Below, one piece after another: positions 24,330-35,339 of a stretch of DNA of 64,000 nt (its first letter is position 1; every line of letters starts with the position of its first letter). The notes under the pieces were generated by a model that made no database searches, had not been told where the DNA came from, and was given only the letters and a program-made list of their open reading frames with translations. The translations under genes and the position numbers were made by a program. This stretch comes from Eucommia ulmoides (Eukaryota > Streptophyta > Magnoliopsida > Garryales > Eucommiaceae). The stretch spans positions 43,650,017 to 43,714,016 of the forward strand of contig CM028327.1 of NCBI GenBank assembly GCA_016647705.1, in the 5' to 3' direction.

Positions 24330-25447
24330 GGCCCCGTTTGGTAACCATTTCTATTTCAGAAATTTTCATTCCATTCCCAAATTTTTGGGAATTCTATTTG
24401 GGAATAGCGTTTGGTAATTTTTGTTTCCGTTTCCATTTCATTCCCATTTGAGAATTGTGCCCACTTTTTTCTTAAGAAATGAGAAACAAAAAAAATTGTT
24501 TCTCATTATTCCCATTCCATTCCCAAAACACATGGTTACCGTCCACCGTCGTCCGCCGTCCATTGCCGCCGCCCACTGTCCGGGCAAAAATTTTCCGGCC
24601 ACTTCCGGCCGTCGCCGGCGATGGCGCCATTGCCTTCCGGCGTCGCCGCCGTCTGGTCATCGCCGGCGCCGGAGCACCGCCGGCCGGCCAAACCAAAAAA
24701 AAAAAAAAAAAAAAAATGATTTTAGGATAAAATCATTACCAAACACAATTCCCTTCTCAAAACAAAAAAAAAATTATCGTTACCAAACGCGATTCTACTC
24801 CCAGTTTTTTGGAAATTCTGTTTAGGAATAGCGTTTGGTAATTTTTGTTTCCGTTTCCATTTCATTCCCATTTGAAAATTGTGCTCACTTTTTTCTTAAG
24901 AAATGAGAAACAAAAAAAAGTTGTTTCTCATTATTCCCATTCCATTCCCAAAATCTATGGTCACTATTCACCTACCGGCCGACCATTGACCGCCGCCGGC
25001 CACCGTCCTCCGCCGCCGACTGCCGTCGGCCACCGGCCACTTCCGGCAGTCGCCGCCGCCGGCGCCACCGCCGTCCGGTCATCGCCGGCGGGGGCACCGC
25101 CGTCTCCGAAGCCGAAGCACCGCTGGCGGCCAGCGACGGCGCCGGAGCACCGCCGGCCGGCCGGCAACAGCGCCACCGCCGTCAAGCCAAAACAGAAAAG
25201 AAAAAAAAAAAATATTTTAGGATAAAATCGTTACCAAACACAATTCCCTTCCCAAAACAAAAAAAAAATTATCGTTACCAAACGCGATTCTACTCTAAAA
25301 AAGAAAACAAAATTTTCATCCCATCCCATCTCATTCCCATTCGATTGCTGGAATGGAAACAGAAACGGTTACCAAACGCTACCAAAATTTTCATCCCATC
25401 CTATCCCATTGCTGGAATAGAAACAGAAACGGTTACCAAACGTAACC
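24330..25447. mobile_element. Composite PIF/Harbinger-like MITE with internal tandem duplication
   Basis: Starts GGCCCCGTTTGGTAACC and ends CGGTTACCAAACGTAACC; GTA flanks both sides (24327-24329 and 25448-25450). A unit of about 424 bp beginning TAGCGTTTGGTAATTTTTG is repeated (from about 24402 and about 24826), and the last 60 bp is also doubled. The core is rich in CCGCCGG words, which create long meaningless frames. Confidence 0.7.
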
Positions 25448-25870
25448 GTAATTATCACCTTATTATTAAAAAAACAAAATCCAACAATATAATAAAAATT
25501 CTTACATGGCAAATATACTTACAACACAAACAAAATCTACTTAATATTTCTCTCTGTTTTTCACAGGTAAATTGTTCGTCTTCCTTTTGTCATTCTTGTC
25601 TTCAATAAGCCTGGAAAATGTCACCCTTGGCCGCTCAAGGCACTGTTTGGCAATAAAATCTAATAAACCTTTAATCAATTTTTGATTCCATGTTTTGAAT
25701 AACCTAAAAAATTAAGATCTAATCCAAGAGAAATTAACATAGCAATTTAACCAAATATTTATCTCAAGAGTCATTTCAACCTTAGGAAAAAATTAACTGA
25801 AAATTTGTGAGAACTTTTAACAACCAATTTGCCTTATTCAATATCAATGTTATCTAGTGTAACGCACACC
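25448..25870. other. Unique flank shared with the copy B region
   Basis: The stretch CTTACATGGCAAATATACTTAC... CACCCTTGGCCGCTCAAGGC (about 25500-25700) is closely matched at about 38880-39070 and 50360-50540, so it belongs to the ancestral duplicated block. No gene is seen. Confidence 0.6.
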
Positions 25871-26364
25871 TAGGGATGGTCATGGGCTGGGCCGGGCTCG
25901 GGCCTAGTTTTGACTAGGGTATTACACAAAAATATTAGACCCTAGTCCGGCCCGGCCCTATGATCGGGCCCTAATTTAATGCCCAAGCCCGGCCCTACAA
26001 AAAAAAAAAAGTTCAGGCCCGGCCCTATAATTTATTTATTTTTAAATTTAAAAACTAAATACGAAAATTACAAAATGATCCCTCAATTCTCTCTCTATGA
26101 ACTGAATGAAACTAGAGTTTGCTAAATTATTTAGCCAAAATTATAAATTACAAAATGGGCCATCAACTCTTTCTCTATGGATATATATATATAAAATATC
26201 TATTTTTAATATTTTAAAATAGTTCGGGCCGGGCCGGGCCGGCCTTAAACAAAAATGATCAAGTCCTAACCCGGCCCATGGGCTCAAACACCAAGCCCAA
26301 GCCCTAAAAAAATAGGGCCGGGCTAGGCGGGCCGATCGGACCTCCGGACCCATGACCATCCCTA
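25871..26364. mobile_element. hAT-like MITE
   Basis: A 494-bp element with terminal inverted repeats TAGGGATGGTCATGGG and its complement CCCATGACCATCCCTA. The flanks CGCACACC (25863-25870) and TGCACACC (26365-26372) are an 8-bp duplication with one mismatch, as expected for hAT. The subterminal DNA is unusually rich in GGGCCGGGC words on both sides. Confidence 0.8.
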
Positions 26365-26525
26365 TGCACACCCAAAATAATATTTTAGCTAATAAAAATA
26401 TTCATTTAAGTTGAGTAGCAAACAAATTGTATTGTAAGTACACATTATTTGCCATGCAAATTTATAATGTAATTGTTACAATTTTTCCCAATTTTGGGAA
26501 AAAAAAAAGAAAAAGAAAAAGAGAA

Positions 26526-26830
26526 TTTTTTGCACTTTGCACTCTTGAAGTTTTGAAGAAATTTTACTTTAATTCTTGTACTTTAAATTTGAGCACATTA
26601 AATCTTAAAGAATCATAATCGTGTCAAGTCAGTCAAAATTAATAACTCCATTTTCATGATGAAAATTAGTCACACGTAAAAAAACGTGGGTGAATTTCGT
26701 TATAAAAAAATAAAAAAAAAAGGGTTAACTTGACCCAATTAAAATACTTGAAGATTTAATGTATTCAAATAAAAAGAAGATGAGCTAAAATGGAATTTCT
26801 CTAAAACTTCCAAGAGTGCAAAGTGCAAAA
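26526..26830. mobile_element. Foldback MITE with long terminal inverted repeats
   Basis: TTTTTGCACTTTGCACTCTT at the left is mirrored by AAGAGTGCAAAGTGCAAAAA at the right, extending to about 27 bp. The same element is at about 40015-40325, at the equivalent place in the copy B block, so it inserted before that duplication. Confidence 0.75.
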
Positions 26831-26850
26831 AATTACTAAAAAAAAATTAA

Positions 26851-27430
26851 GGTGGCGTTTGGTAACTGTTTCTGTTTCCATTCCAGCAGTGGGATGAGAA
26901 TGAGATGGGAATTTTGTTTTTTTCTTGGGAGTAGAATCGCGTTTGGTAACGATATTTTTTTTTTGTTTTGGAAAGAGAATTGTGTTTGGTAACCATTTTA
27001 TCCTAAAATCCCTTTCTTTTTTTTTGGCCTAACGGCTCCGGCGCCGGCGCCGTCCGAAGGAGGTGGCTCCGGTGCTGAAGACGGCCGGAAGGCAATAGCG
27101 CCGGTGCCGGCGTCGGCCGGCGGTGGCGGGTGGGTGACAGTAGCCGAAAAATTTCCGACCGGACGGTGACCGATGACGGTCGTCGGTGGCGGCAGACGGT
27201 GATCGGCCGGCAGGTGAACAGTGATAATGTGTTTTGAGAATGGAATGAGAATAATGAGAAACAATTTTTTTTTGTTTCTCACTTCTTAAGAAAAATGTTG
27301 ACACAATTCTCAAAAGGGAATGAAATGAAAACAGAAACAAAAATTACCAAACGCTATTCCCAAACAGAATTCCCAAAAATCTGAAAATGGGATGAGAATT
27401 TCTGGATAGAAACGGTTACCAAACGGGGCC
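26851..27430. mobile_element. PIF/Harbinger-like MITE with paralogous empty site
   Basis: A 580-bp element starts GGTGGCGTTTGGTAACTG and ends GTTACCAAACGGGGCC; TAA lies on both sides (26848-26850 and 27431-27433). The copy B flank at about 40335-40350 reads AAAATTAAAACTATCAAC without the element, which is the empty site. Confidence 0.85.
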
Positions 27431-27736
27431 TAAAACTATCAACGGATGAAAATCAATTGTAAAAGTTGTACAATGTTTTCCTAAGTAATGGCAACTATCG
27501 AGATTTCATTGACAACTATCACATAAAGTTCCATGTAATTAAAAAATTTGCTACTATGCAGAATGATATTAAGGATTATAACATAAAATTTTAGGAAAAC
27601 TTAGTAAAAATGGATAGGTTTAAAAATAAATAATGTCACGTATTGGGAGTGGCGGACAATATTCCCAAAAGCAAGACAACATGTTCATAAAATGTATCAA
27701 GACATGAAAAAAAAAGAGTACGTAAATAGAACCTAC

Positions 27737-28720
27737 TCTGATTTTGCAGTGAATATTGAGATCATCGTTCATTTCGCAAAGTCGTTTTCTCGCCAATTCC
27801 TCTATTTTCAGCACTCTCGCGCAAGCAACCTAAGGTGGCGTTTGGTAACCGTTTCTGTTTCAATTCCAGCAGTGGGATGGGAATGGAAATTTTGTTTTCT
27901 TCTTGGGAGTAGAATTGCGTTTGGTAACGATAATTTTTTTTTTTGTTTTGGGAAGGGAATTGTGTTTGGTAACGATTTTATCCTAAAATCTTTTTTTTTT
28001 TTTTTTTTTTTTTTCTAGTTTTGGCCTGACGGCGGTAGCGCCGTGGCCGGCCTGCCGGCGGTGCCCCCGCCGGCGATGACCGGATGGCGGTGGCGCCGTC
28101 GCCGGCGACTGCCGGAAGTGGCCGGAAAAATTCCGGCCGGACGGTGACCGGCGACGGTCGCCGGAGATGACCGCCGGCGGCGGCCGGCGGTAAGTGAATA
28201 GTGATAATGGGTTTTGGGAATGGAATGGGAATAATGAGAAACAACTTTTTTTTGTTTCTCATTTCTTAAGAAAAAAGTTGGCACAATTCTTAAATGGGAA
28301 TGAAATGGAAACGGAAACAAAAATCACCAAATGCTATTCCCAAACAGAATTCCCAAAAATCTGGGAATGGAATGGAATGGAAATGGTTACCAAACTGGGC
28401 CTAAAATTACATAAAAGTTGAATTCAACATATGAACTACGTTTTTCACACACACACACATATATATATACATATACATACATATATTTTTTTTACCTTTA
28501 ACAAGAATCTAAGGTCGAAGTAAATATCTCGGTGGTTGGAAGAACCCCATATTTTTTGGCAGGTTTTTCCAACATTTTTCTAAGGCTTGCTAGTTCCTCA
28601 ATCAACTCAAGAGCAACTTCCTCAGTCTCTTGCATTTGATTTCTCGAGAATTCAAATGCTCTCTCAGCATGGAGATGAAACGAGGCACAATTCAGACAAC
28701 TACAGATTGCAATTGAAATC
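27737..28720 (-). pseudogene. Fragment of a conserved plant gene with a CxCLNC motif, left copy
   Basis: Two exon-like pieces lie on the minus strand. About 28720-28530 reads CSCLNCASFHLHAERAFEFS, then a charged helical stretch (LIEELASLRKMLEKPAKK). 27829-27737 reads ARVLKIEELARKRLCEMNDD between AG and GT. I recall the CxCLNC(x)SFRLHAERAFEFSRNQ wording from plant proteins of unknown function. Upstream of the Cys motif the sequence no longer matches the copy at 40583-41336, and no start is found. A MITE (27834-28401) fills the space between the pieces. It is most likely a broken copy. Confidence 0.65.
27834..28401. mobile_element. PIF/Harbinger-like MITE at a 3' splice site
   Basis: A 568-bp element starts GGTGGCGTTTGGTAACCG and ends GGTTACCAAACTGGGCC; TAA is on both sides (27831-27833 and 28402-28404). 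The copy B block shows the empty site near 40682-40690 (CCTAAAATTACATG). The insertion lies immediately upstream of the acceptor of the 27829-27737 exon piece. Confidence 0.85.
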
Positions 28721-28869
28721 CATTGTCTTCTTTGATAGCACCATTTCCATCGGCTTCAGCCTTACTGCAGATATCTGCATCTGGTGGTATGGTCTGAATA
28801 CAATCTTCCATCACATCAACTCTACTCGGAAAGCTCATTATCATTCTGATTCCTTGGCTCTATGTTAAG

Positions 28870-29695
28870 AATTACAGGATTACCTTTAGATTGATCCTTA
28901 CTAATATAATCTAAATCTTGAGAGTTTTAAAGAGTATTTTTAAGTAAAATATACCTATAATGAAAGGTTATGATATATGGGGCCTTAGAGCGTTATTTTA
29001 TGACATATCTTTGAAAAACTAGCCATTGTAGGGCTAGATATTGGTCTATTGATAGAGACCTGCGGGAATTGAATGAAAGACATCAAGAACATCAGTTTGA
29101 GCTATTATAAGAGTGAGATTTTTGTTGAGATTTCTACGAGTGATTCTTTATAAGTTCTTGATTTAAAGCGCTTGCTATTTGGCGTTACGGACCTGAGTTT
29201 TAATTGCGATATTATCATTGTCTTCGGTGTTTTTCCGGTAAGATCCATCCAAACTTTATTATTTACTTTAAAGTTATATTTCTATTGATTGCTTAGTTTA
29301 AGATTGCTAGAAAATTGTTTTAAACCTAAAAGTCTGAAAATCTTTTATAAACGATTTTTGCCTGATTATCTGAATACGTGCTAAATTTGTAATACTTACT
29401 TTATTTATTAATCAGATTTTAATTACCTTACATTGTATCTATCACGTAATAATTATTCAGAAAATTAATCGAGTATATATGTATTGAGGTGGTAGAAGCT
29501 TCTTATGGAAAAAAACTCATATTTTTTTGTATTTGTTGTATTTGTGAGTTTGAGTGGATTAGACACGTTTGAGACAGTGTCTAGTCAGGGTAGCTAGATT
29601 TCAATCTTTTTCATGTAAAAAAAAAATTAGGGTTTGATCTTTGTTATGGTAAAAAAGTTAGATTATTATTTTCCATTGAAAATAATTAGGTTTTG
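28870..29695. other. Unassigned AT-rich stretch
   Basis: No gene, known motif or clear repeat boundary was seen. It lies between the CxCLNC gene fragment and the gypsy remnant and has no counterpart that I recognise in the copy B block. Confidence 0.5.
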
Positions 29696-30931
29696 TGTCA
29701 CACCCCACCCCGGACACCCATCACCCTAGGCCCGGCGTGACGTTGACATGACATCCCCCTGAACGTCAACCAACTAGAAATACGACAAAGAGCATACATA
29801 ATTATACAACCATAAAAATGTAGGTCATATACCTCCTCTCATATGGGGACACACCCGTCCCCGAATATAAGAACAACAAAACAAAATATAATATAATAAC
29901 AAAGAATCCCTCACGGGTTCATCTCAAACAACTCGTCCCAAAAATATCCACGTGACTCCATCGCAGGACTCTACGTAGGGGACCGACTCCTAACAGTTGC
30001 ACCTGAAACCAAAATTTTTATCGGTGTACTGTTTTCATAATAAAAATATTTTTCATGGATCAAGTATAAAACATATAAATTCCACATATCAAACAATAAT
30101 ATAAAAATCACATACCACAAGGAAAACTCTCCTTTTCCTGTCACCACAGAACTAATGCAAATATTTATAACATCCCAATCAAGCAATACAAATCAACCAG
30201 AACAATAGATATATCAACATAAATGGATACACCAAACCAGTATAAAATAATGTATATATATTTGTAAATTTATTCATCTGGTTTACCGTATATGACAAAA
30301 CACCACACCACCCTCTGACTAACCATAGGATCGTTTTAACCTCATGATTGGGAGTTACAACAGTACCGTACCACCCGTAGGATTTGTCTTCCTAGCGGGA
30401 CATAACAACGCTCTACCATAGTAGATAATCAACGCTTTGCAGGTCTATACCTAGCAGATAAACATCACTCTGCAGGACTATGCCTAGCAGGTTAACAACG
30501 CTCTATTGTAGCAGATAATACGGCCTCGCGTCAAAGGTCTACTAGCCAATCCTCTACCACGCTCTTGGGTAGTGCTAAGACCCGCACTACCCATACTGTT
30601 CGCAGGAGGTACAAATGTAGAAGCAAATTTAGGGCAATTCGTAGATATATGACCCGACTCATTGCAACGAAAACATATCGGTACTTCCATAGGACAGTCT
30701 CTGGCGAAGTGACCCGGTGCCCCACACTGATAGCATCTACTTTCCCCAGCTCGACTAGACGGCTGATTCCTCCCCTGCCTCTGCGGACCAACACTTGATT
30801 CCGATACATTCTGTTGTCGCCCAGGGTATGATTGGCGGGGACCATGGCTCTTGACGGATTGGCCAAACGATGAGGCCCAAACAACTGGTGGTCAAGATAC
30901 CGTCCCTCGTGAAGTGCCACCTGTAAATCTG
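29696..30931 (-). mobile_element. Ty3/gypsy remnant with gag zinc knuckles
   Basis: The left edge begins TGTCACACCCCACCCCGG, a word typical of gypsy LTR or junction ends. On the minus strand, about 30740-30620 encodes two CX2CX4HX4C knuckles, CYQCGAPGHFARDC and CFRCNESGHISTNC, followed by a PP/SG-rich tail. This is a gag nucleocapsid. Protease and pol are absent. The element stops abruptly at 30931, where sequence shared with 47120 and 58597 begins. Confidence 0.75.
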
Positions 30932-31435
30932 CTTGTGAGCTTATGGCCACGCGACACGCGACGGCACCTCCACCATCGACTGCCACCACCACACCATTGA
31001 ACCACCACCAAACATTCCCCCCTCCTCCTCACTCTACTCTCTCATTTCCCCTCTCTCTCAGTAATATATACAGATATATATGGGATGAGAGAAAAGAGAA
31101 AGATATAGAGAGAGAAGGCTGCACTGGAGACTCGGAGAGTCGCATGTAGAGACGATGGGGGGATGGGGTAATTTATAAGGAAATAATAACATTTTTATCC
31201 CTAAAATTTTGGATATTTTTTAAATAAAGTCTATTGAATTAGGTATAATAAAATAACAAAATTCCCATTACTTTTTAAGTAAGATGAAAAACAATACCCT
31301 TAATTCTGTTAAATATTTAACTTTTGCACGTAAGTCTTGATGAAAATACTACAAGAATACAAAGTGCAATTAGTCCCAACAATACGAATGTAAAGTGTAA
31401 TTAACCCATTTAACAATTTGGAAGACTTTCCAGCC
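30932..31435. repeat. Left end of duplicated flank block (TMK 5' flank type), copy 1
   Basis: From GCTTGTGAGCTTATGGCCAC onward the sequence matches 47120 onward and 58597 onward, where it lies 30 bp upstream of a TMK start codon. Here no TMK coding sequence is attached; the gypsy remnant takes its place. It contains a CT-rich tract, an ACAGATATATATGGG segment and a GA-rich tract. Confidence 0.8.
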
Positions 31436-32097
31436 AACGCCCTTCTTCCACGATAAAAAAACATGGAAAAATTACAAAGTCATGAAGGTAAACGAGTCAA
31501 CAAGACACGATAAAATTATTGCCCCATTTTTGGGGTTGCAATAATTTAGGCCAATTTTAAGGGTTTTTTTTTCTTTGGTTCAAAACAGATTTTTACACGG
31601 TTTAGGAGAAAGATGATTTTTATTTATTTTTTTACCAACACGAATTGGCCCAAATAAAAGAGACTTGGGTTCCCTTGAACAATGTCCAGAGATCGAAACC
31701 TAAAGATTGTAAAATGGAGAGTGCTCTGTTGGGAGAGGTACCCGCTTCGGCGCCCGACAGTACCTCGAGAGATTAGTCTCCGCTAATCGTGGTGCAGGGG
31801 ATATCCTGGGTTTACCCAAAAAAAAAAAAAAAAAAATGATTTTTTTTTAAGTAATTATATAAAATTTAAAAACTATGACTTTACAAAAGAGGAAAAAAAA
31901 ATATAAATACTTTTTATTTTTTATCCTATTTTAAGATAATTTTTAGTTCTATTGTTAGTCTTGTTGAAATTAATTTTATCAATTAATTGATATTAAGTAA
32001 AAAATTAAACAAATGGTTACTATTTACTGATTATAAAATAATCTAATAATTTTTACTTTAAAAATACATTTAATGGGTTTTTTTATCACCGAATTCA
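31436..32097. other. About 660 bp present only in flank copy 1
   Basis: Relative to the other copies (joins near 47660 and 59140), this segment is extra. It includes the block shared with the TMK A promoter region and a SINE. CCAAC occurs at both edges of the difference. Confidence 0.75.
31622..31835 (+). mobile_element. tRNA-derived SINE with 9-bp target duplication
   Basis: A 214-bp unit ends in poly-A (about 31818-31835) and is flanked by ATGATTTTT (31613-31621 and 31836-31844). It contains GAGATCGAAACC, a B-box-like word, and a GC-rich body (TACCCGCTTCGGCGCCCGAC) typical of a common plant SINE type. The TMK A flank (near 23430) lacks it. Confidence 0.8.
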
Positions 32098-33766
32098 TCC
32101 AACCCAATTAATACAATAATGTTTTTTGAGAAATCCAATTATTATGTAAAAAATCTAAAGTTAATGATGTAACAGTTCGATTTTCCAGGACCACTACTAC
32201 GGTTTCTCCTATATAGAAATTAACCGCTACAACTGATCGACTGAATTTTTCATTCTATAACATCCGATAAATTTATCAGAATTATGTCAGCGACAAGTAA
32301 TTAATAATTCATTGTGTACAAATATTTTTAACTTAGAATCCGGCAACAATAATTATAAGAAATTTTACAAACAATGATGACAATTAAAATTTGATAATCA
32401 GTTATATTATCAATTCAATTTGATCCCCAACCAATTATCCTCAACCGATTATATATATACATACTTATATTTAGCTGGTTATAATAATTGATAATCACAA
32501 TTATAATATATTATTATCCGGGTTACCGATTACCAATTTATCGTTAATAATTACAATCAATCACCAAATTATTTGTATGTTTACCGAAATTTCAGTAATA
32601 AATTATGGACATTGTTCATTTTATTCTGGACACTATTCGCCAGAAAACAAGGGACAAAAATTTGGGAAAAACAAAAATTTTAATAATAATTATATTTATC
32701 AATTCAATTTTACAATCTAAAATATTAAATGCAACTATTTCAAATTAACTATAAATTTGAATAAAATTTCTATCGGAGAATTATTGAGTTAACACTAGAA
32801 CTGAACGACCAATATTTCATTATTAATAAATTCGATAATTTTTACAATGGTAGATAATAAGTATTATTTCAACTACAAATTCACTACTGAACTATTATTT
32901 GAATTATTAAAGCCATTAATATTTGAAAACAATTATTATTTGAATTTATTAAGGCCATTATTGTAGTTTTATTTTTAAATACAACTATTATAAATTCCAA
33001 TTTTGTGTCAGTTCGCCCACAGTAGTTGTAAATAATAAGTATAACTATTACAATTTGATAGAAATCCCTAATAAAAGTTCCGTTGTCTTCTCACTTTCTC
33101 CGGTCTTGCAAACAAAACTATGAGATTGTAAGCCAACACACAGTAGAACTCCAACCCCTCTAATACATGCATTTAATTAAGGGAAACTTGGCAATTAATC
33201 CTGATTATATGGTCTAATCCGCGATTAGTCCTTTTTTATGATTAGGTTTAGAATTAGTCCCTAAATTTGTTTCTCTCTCATGTTTTAGTCCCGCGCGTGC
33301 TCACGTATGATTCTTGGAGCGTAGAGAGCAATTCTTTGAGATCGTTTAGTCGTTGTTGTTTGAATTCGTGCCTATATATAATTTCAGTTTCAGAGTCTTG
33401 GCTTCTATGTTCGGTGATTTTGTTCGTCAGCAAGCTAGGGTTTTGGAGATCTCGGATTCTATTGATTTAGGAGGTCGACTAACGATCAGAGAATCGAATG
33501 TAAGTAACATATATCGTTTTTGCACTGTTTTTAGTTATTTGTTTATTAATCGTTGGTTTGTTATAACGCAATTTTGGTTAGATCTTGATTTTTTGGGATA
33601 TAAATTGATTGTACTTTTTCGCAAAGTATCTGATTGATTTATTATCGAATTTTTAAGTCTTTTTGCATATAGGATGAAATCTTTTAGTAAGGTGATATAT
33701 AAGTTGGATAAACGCGACAGATTTTGACCTTTGTTGATGTGTTTGATCCTTTTGTTGGATTTTTAG

Positions 33767-34030
33767 AGTACGTGTTCGGATCTTCAACTGGATTTTTTTA
33801 GTGAAAAATTTGTTACATTCTACCAGTTTTAGTGTAAGCTTTTAGTTTATATACTAATTGTGTGATCTGTGTTCTGACCTTAGAAATTTTTTAGTGCAAA
33901 TTTAGTTACATGCTACTAGTTTTAGTGTAACTTTTTAGTTACATTTTTAATTGTGTGTTGTTTTTGTTCTGTTTTTTTATGTTATAAATTTAGTTCAAAA
34001 CTTGTTACATTCTACCAGTTTTAGAGTAAG
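33767..34030. repeat. Imperfect tandem repeat
   Basis: Three diverged units carry GTTACATTCTACCAGTTTTA or GTTACATGCTACTAGTTTTA, spaced about 110-125 bp. The same array occurs at about 60835-61090. Confidence 0.7.
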
Positions 34031-34039
34031 TTTAGTTAC

Positions 34040-34570
34040 TGATCACTCAAAACTAATTCTCTTAATTAAGCGCAAAATATCGTAGTATAATGCGTTTAAA
34101 TATAGGAGTCGAACCATAGGGATCGATCTTGTAACTATCGATTTCCGATTATTTTTATTTCCAAAATGAAAACGAAATTTGATTTTTTAATAAAAGAAAA
34201 GTGAGATAAATAAAACTACTAATGCAAACCAAATAAAATAGAAAACCGGATTAAGAGTTATGGATTCGTATTTTGGAATATATGTTTTTCTTGTATTTTC
34301 TATTTAACTCGGATTTGTGTAAACGAGTGTTCCTAATTACAAGTCAGAACTACTTAGAAAGATATGGATTGTTATTTTATGGCATGATTTATCTTCGATA
34401 TTTAATTCCCACACTACGCTAATCTATGGTGAATTAACATCTAGGCATAAATCATCCAACCAATAATCAATCCCCAAAAATACGATTGTATAACCATTAG
34501 ATCGAGACCACATATACACGATCTAATGTTCTTATAGTGATTGGATTCAACCCAAAATCTCTACAAGAAC
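34040..34570 (+). repeat. Dispersed repeat, plus orientation
   Basis: It contains TCGAACCATAGGGATCGATC, a conserved TAAACGAGTGTT stretch and TAGGCATAAATCATCC. A diverged reverse-orientation relative occupies 41340-42000 (and 52820-53480). It looks like an LTR-type or similar high-copy repeat, but no ends were identified. Confidence 0.55.
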
Positions 34571-35339
34571 ATTTTGAAATCAAATCCAACCATAATAATA
34601 TCATTTTAAACACAAACTTCATGTTATACAATTGTTTACACAAAAATTCAACATTAAATAAGAAAAATAAAATATTACATAAATCTAAAATAACTCACCA
34701 TAATCGGAACCCGATAAAAAGAATTTAGCCGCTCATTATCTTGTGGACTAATATTTTTCTAGAGGAGATCCTCAAAAATATTAGTACCTCTTTTTAACTT
34801 CAAACCAAGCTCTCTCCCTTAACAAAATGATGAGGACATAGTGAAGGAGCGGGACTATTCAAAATCGCACTGTTCATTGCAGCGGCTACTGTTCATTCGG
34901 ACACTATTCATCCATGCAGGCCACTATTCATACATACATCAGGTTCAACGTGGTTTGTTCGTTTTTCGTCCTTTTTGTTCCAAATTAACACCGTTTTGTT
35001 CTATTTTCAAAATTCTACAAAAAAAATAAAATTAATTAATTTTTAATATTTTAATTATTTTAATCAATTAACAAAATTAAGTTTAGTGGTATTAATGATA
35101 TTAGGTAAAAAATTAAACGAGTTGTCACTATTTACTTATTATAAAATAATCTAATAATTTTTAATTTAAAAAAAATATTTAATGAGTTTTTATCACCAAA
35201 TTCATCCAACCCAATTAGTATAATAATTTCTAGAGAAATCTAATAATTATGTGAAAAGTCTAAAGTTAATAGATTTTATTTAACTTCGAACTCCTAAAAA
35301 AAATATTGTAATATATAAATTGCAGAGGCAAAAAATTTA

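Larger units (their letters stand above)
31920..35275. other. AT-rich flank DNA bounded by a 240-bp direct repeat
   Basis: 31920-32165 and 35035-35275 are diverged direct repeats (shared words AATAATCTAATAATTTTTA and TTCATCCAACCCAATTA). Between them is AT-rich DNA without a recognisable gene, a tandem repeat (33767-34030), a dispersed repeat (34040-34570), and a cluster of ACTGTTCAT/ACTATTCAT words (34850-34945). The same block recurs at about 59130-62330. One exon-like stretch near 33407-33499 carries an in-frame stop in the other copy. Confidence 0.6.

Noticed and set aside
24421-25225. Arg/Pro-rich open frames in the CCGCCGG-rich region
   Set aside because: They lie wholly inside a MITE with a low-complexity GC-rich core; similar frames recur in the other MITE copies.
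33407-33499. Exon-like stretch starting ATG and ending at GTAAGT on the plus strand
   Set aside because: The second copy (about 60450-60547) lost the ATG and has an in-frame TAG, and no further exon follows.
33767-34030. Possible CRISPR-like or satellite array
   Set aside because: Only three diverged units, and a plant nuclear context; it is an imperfect tandem repeat.
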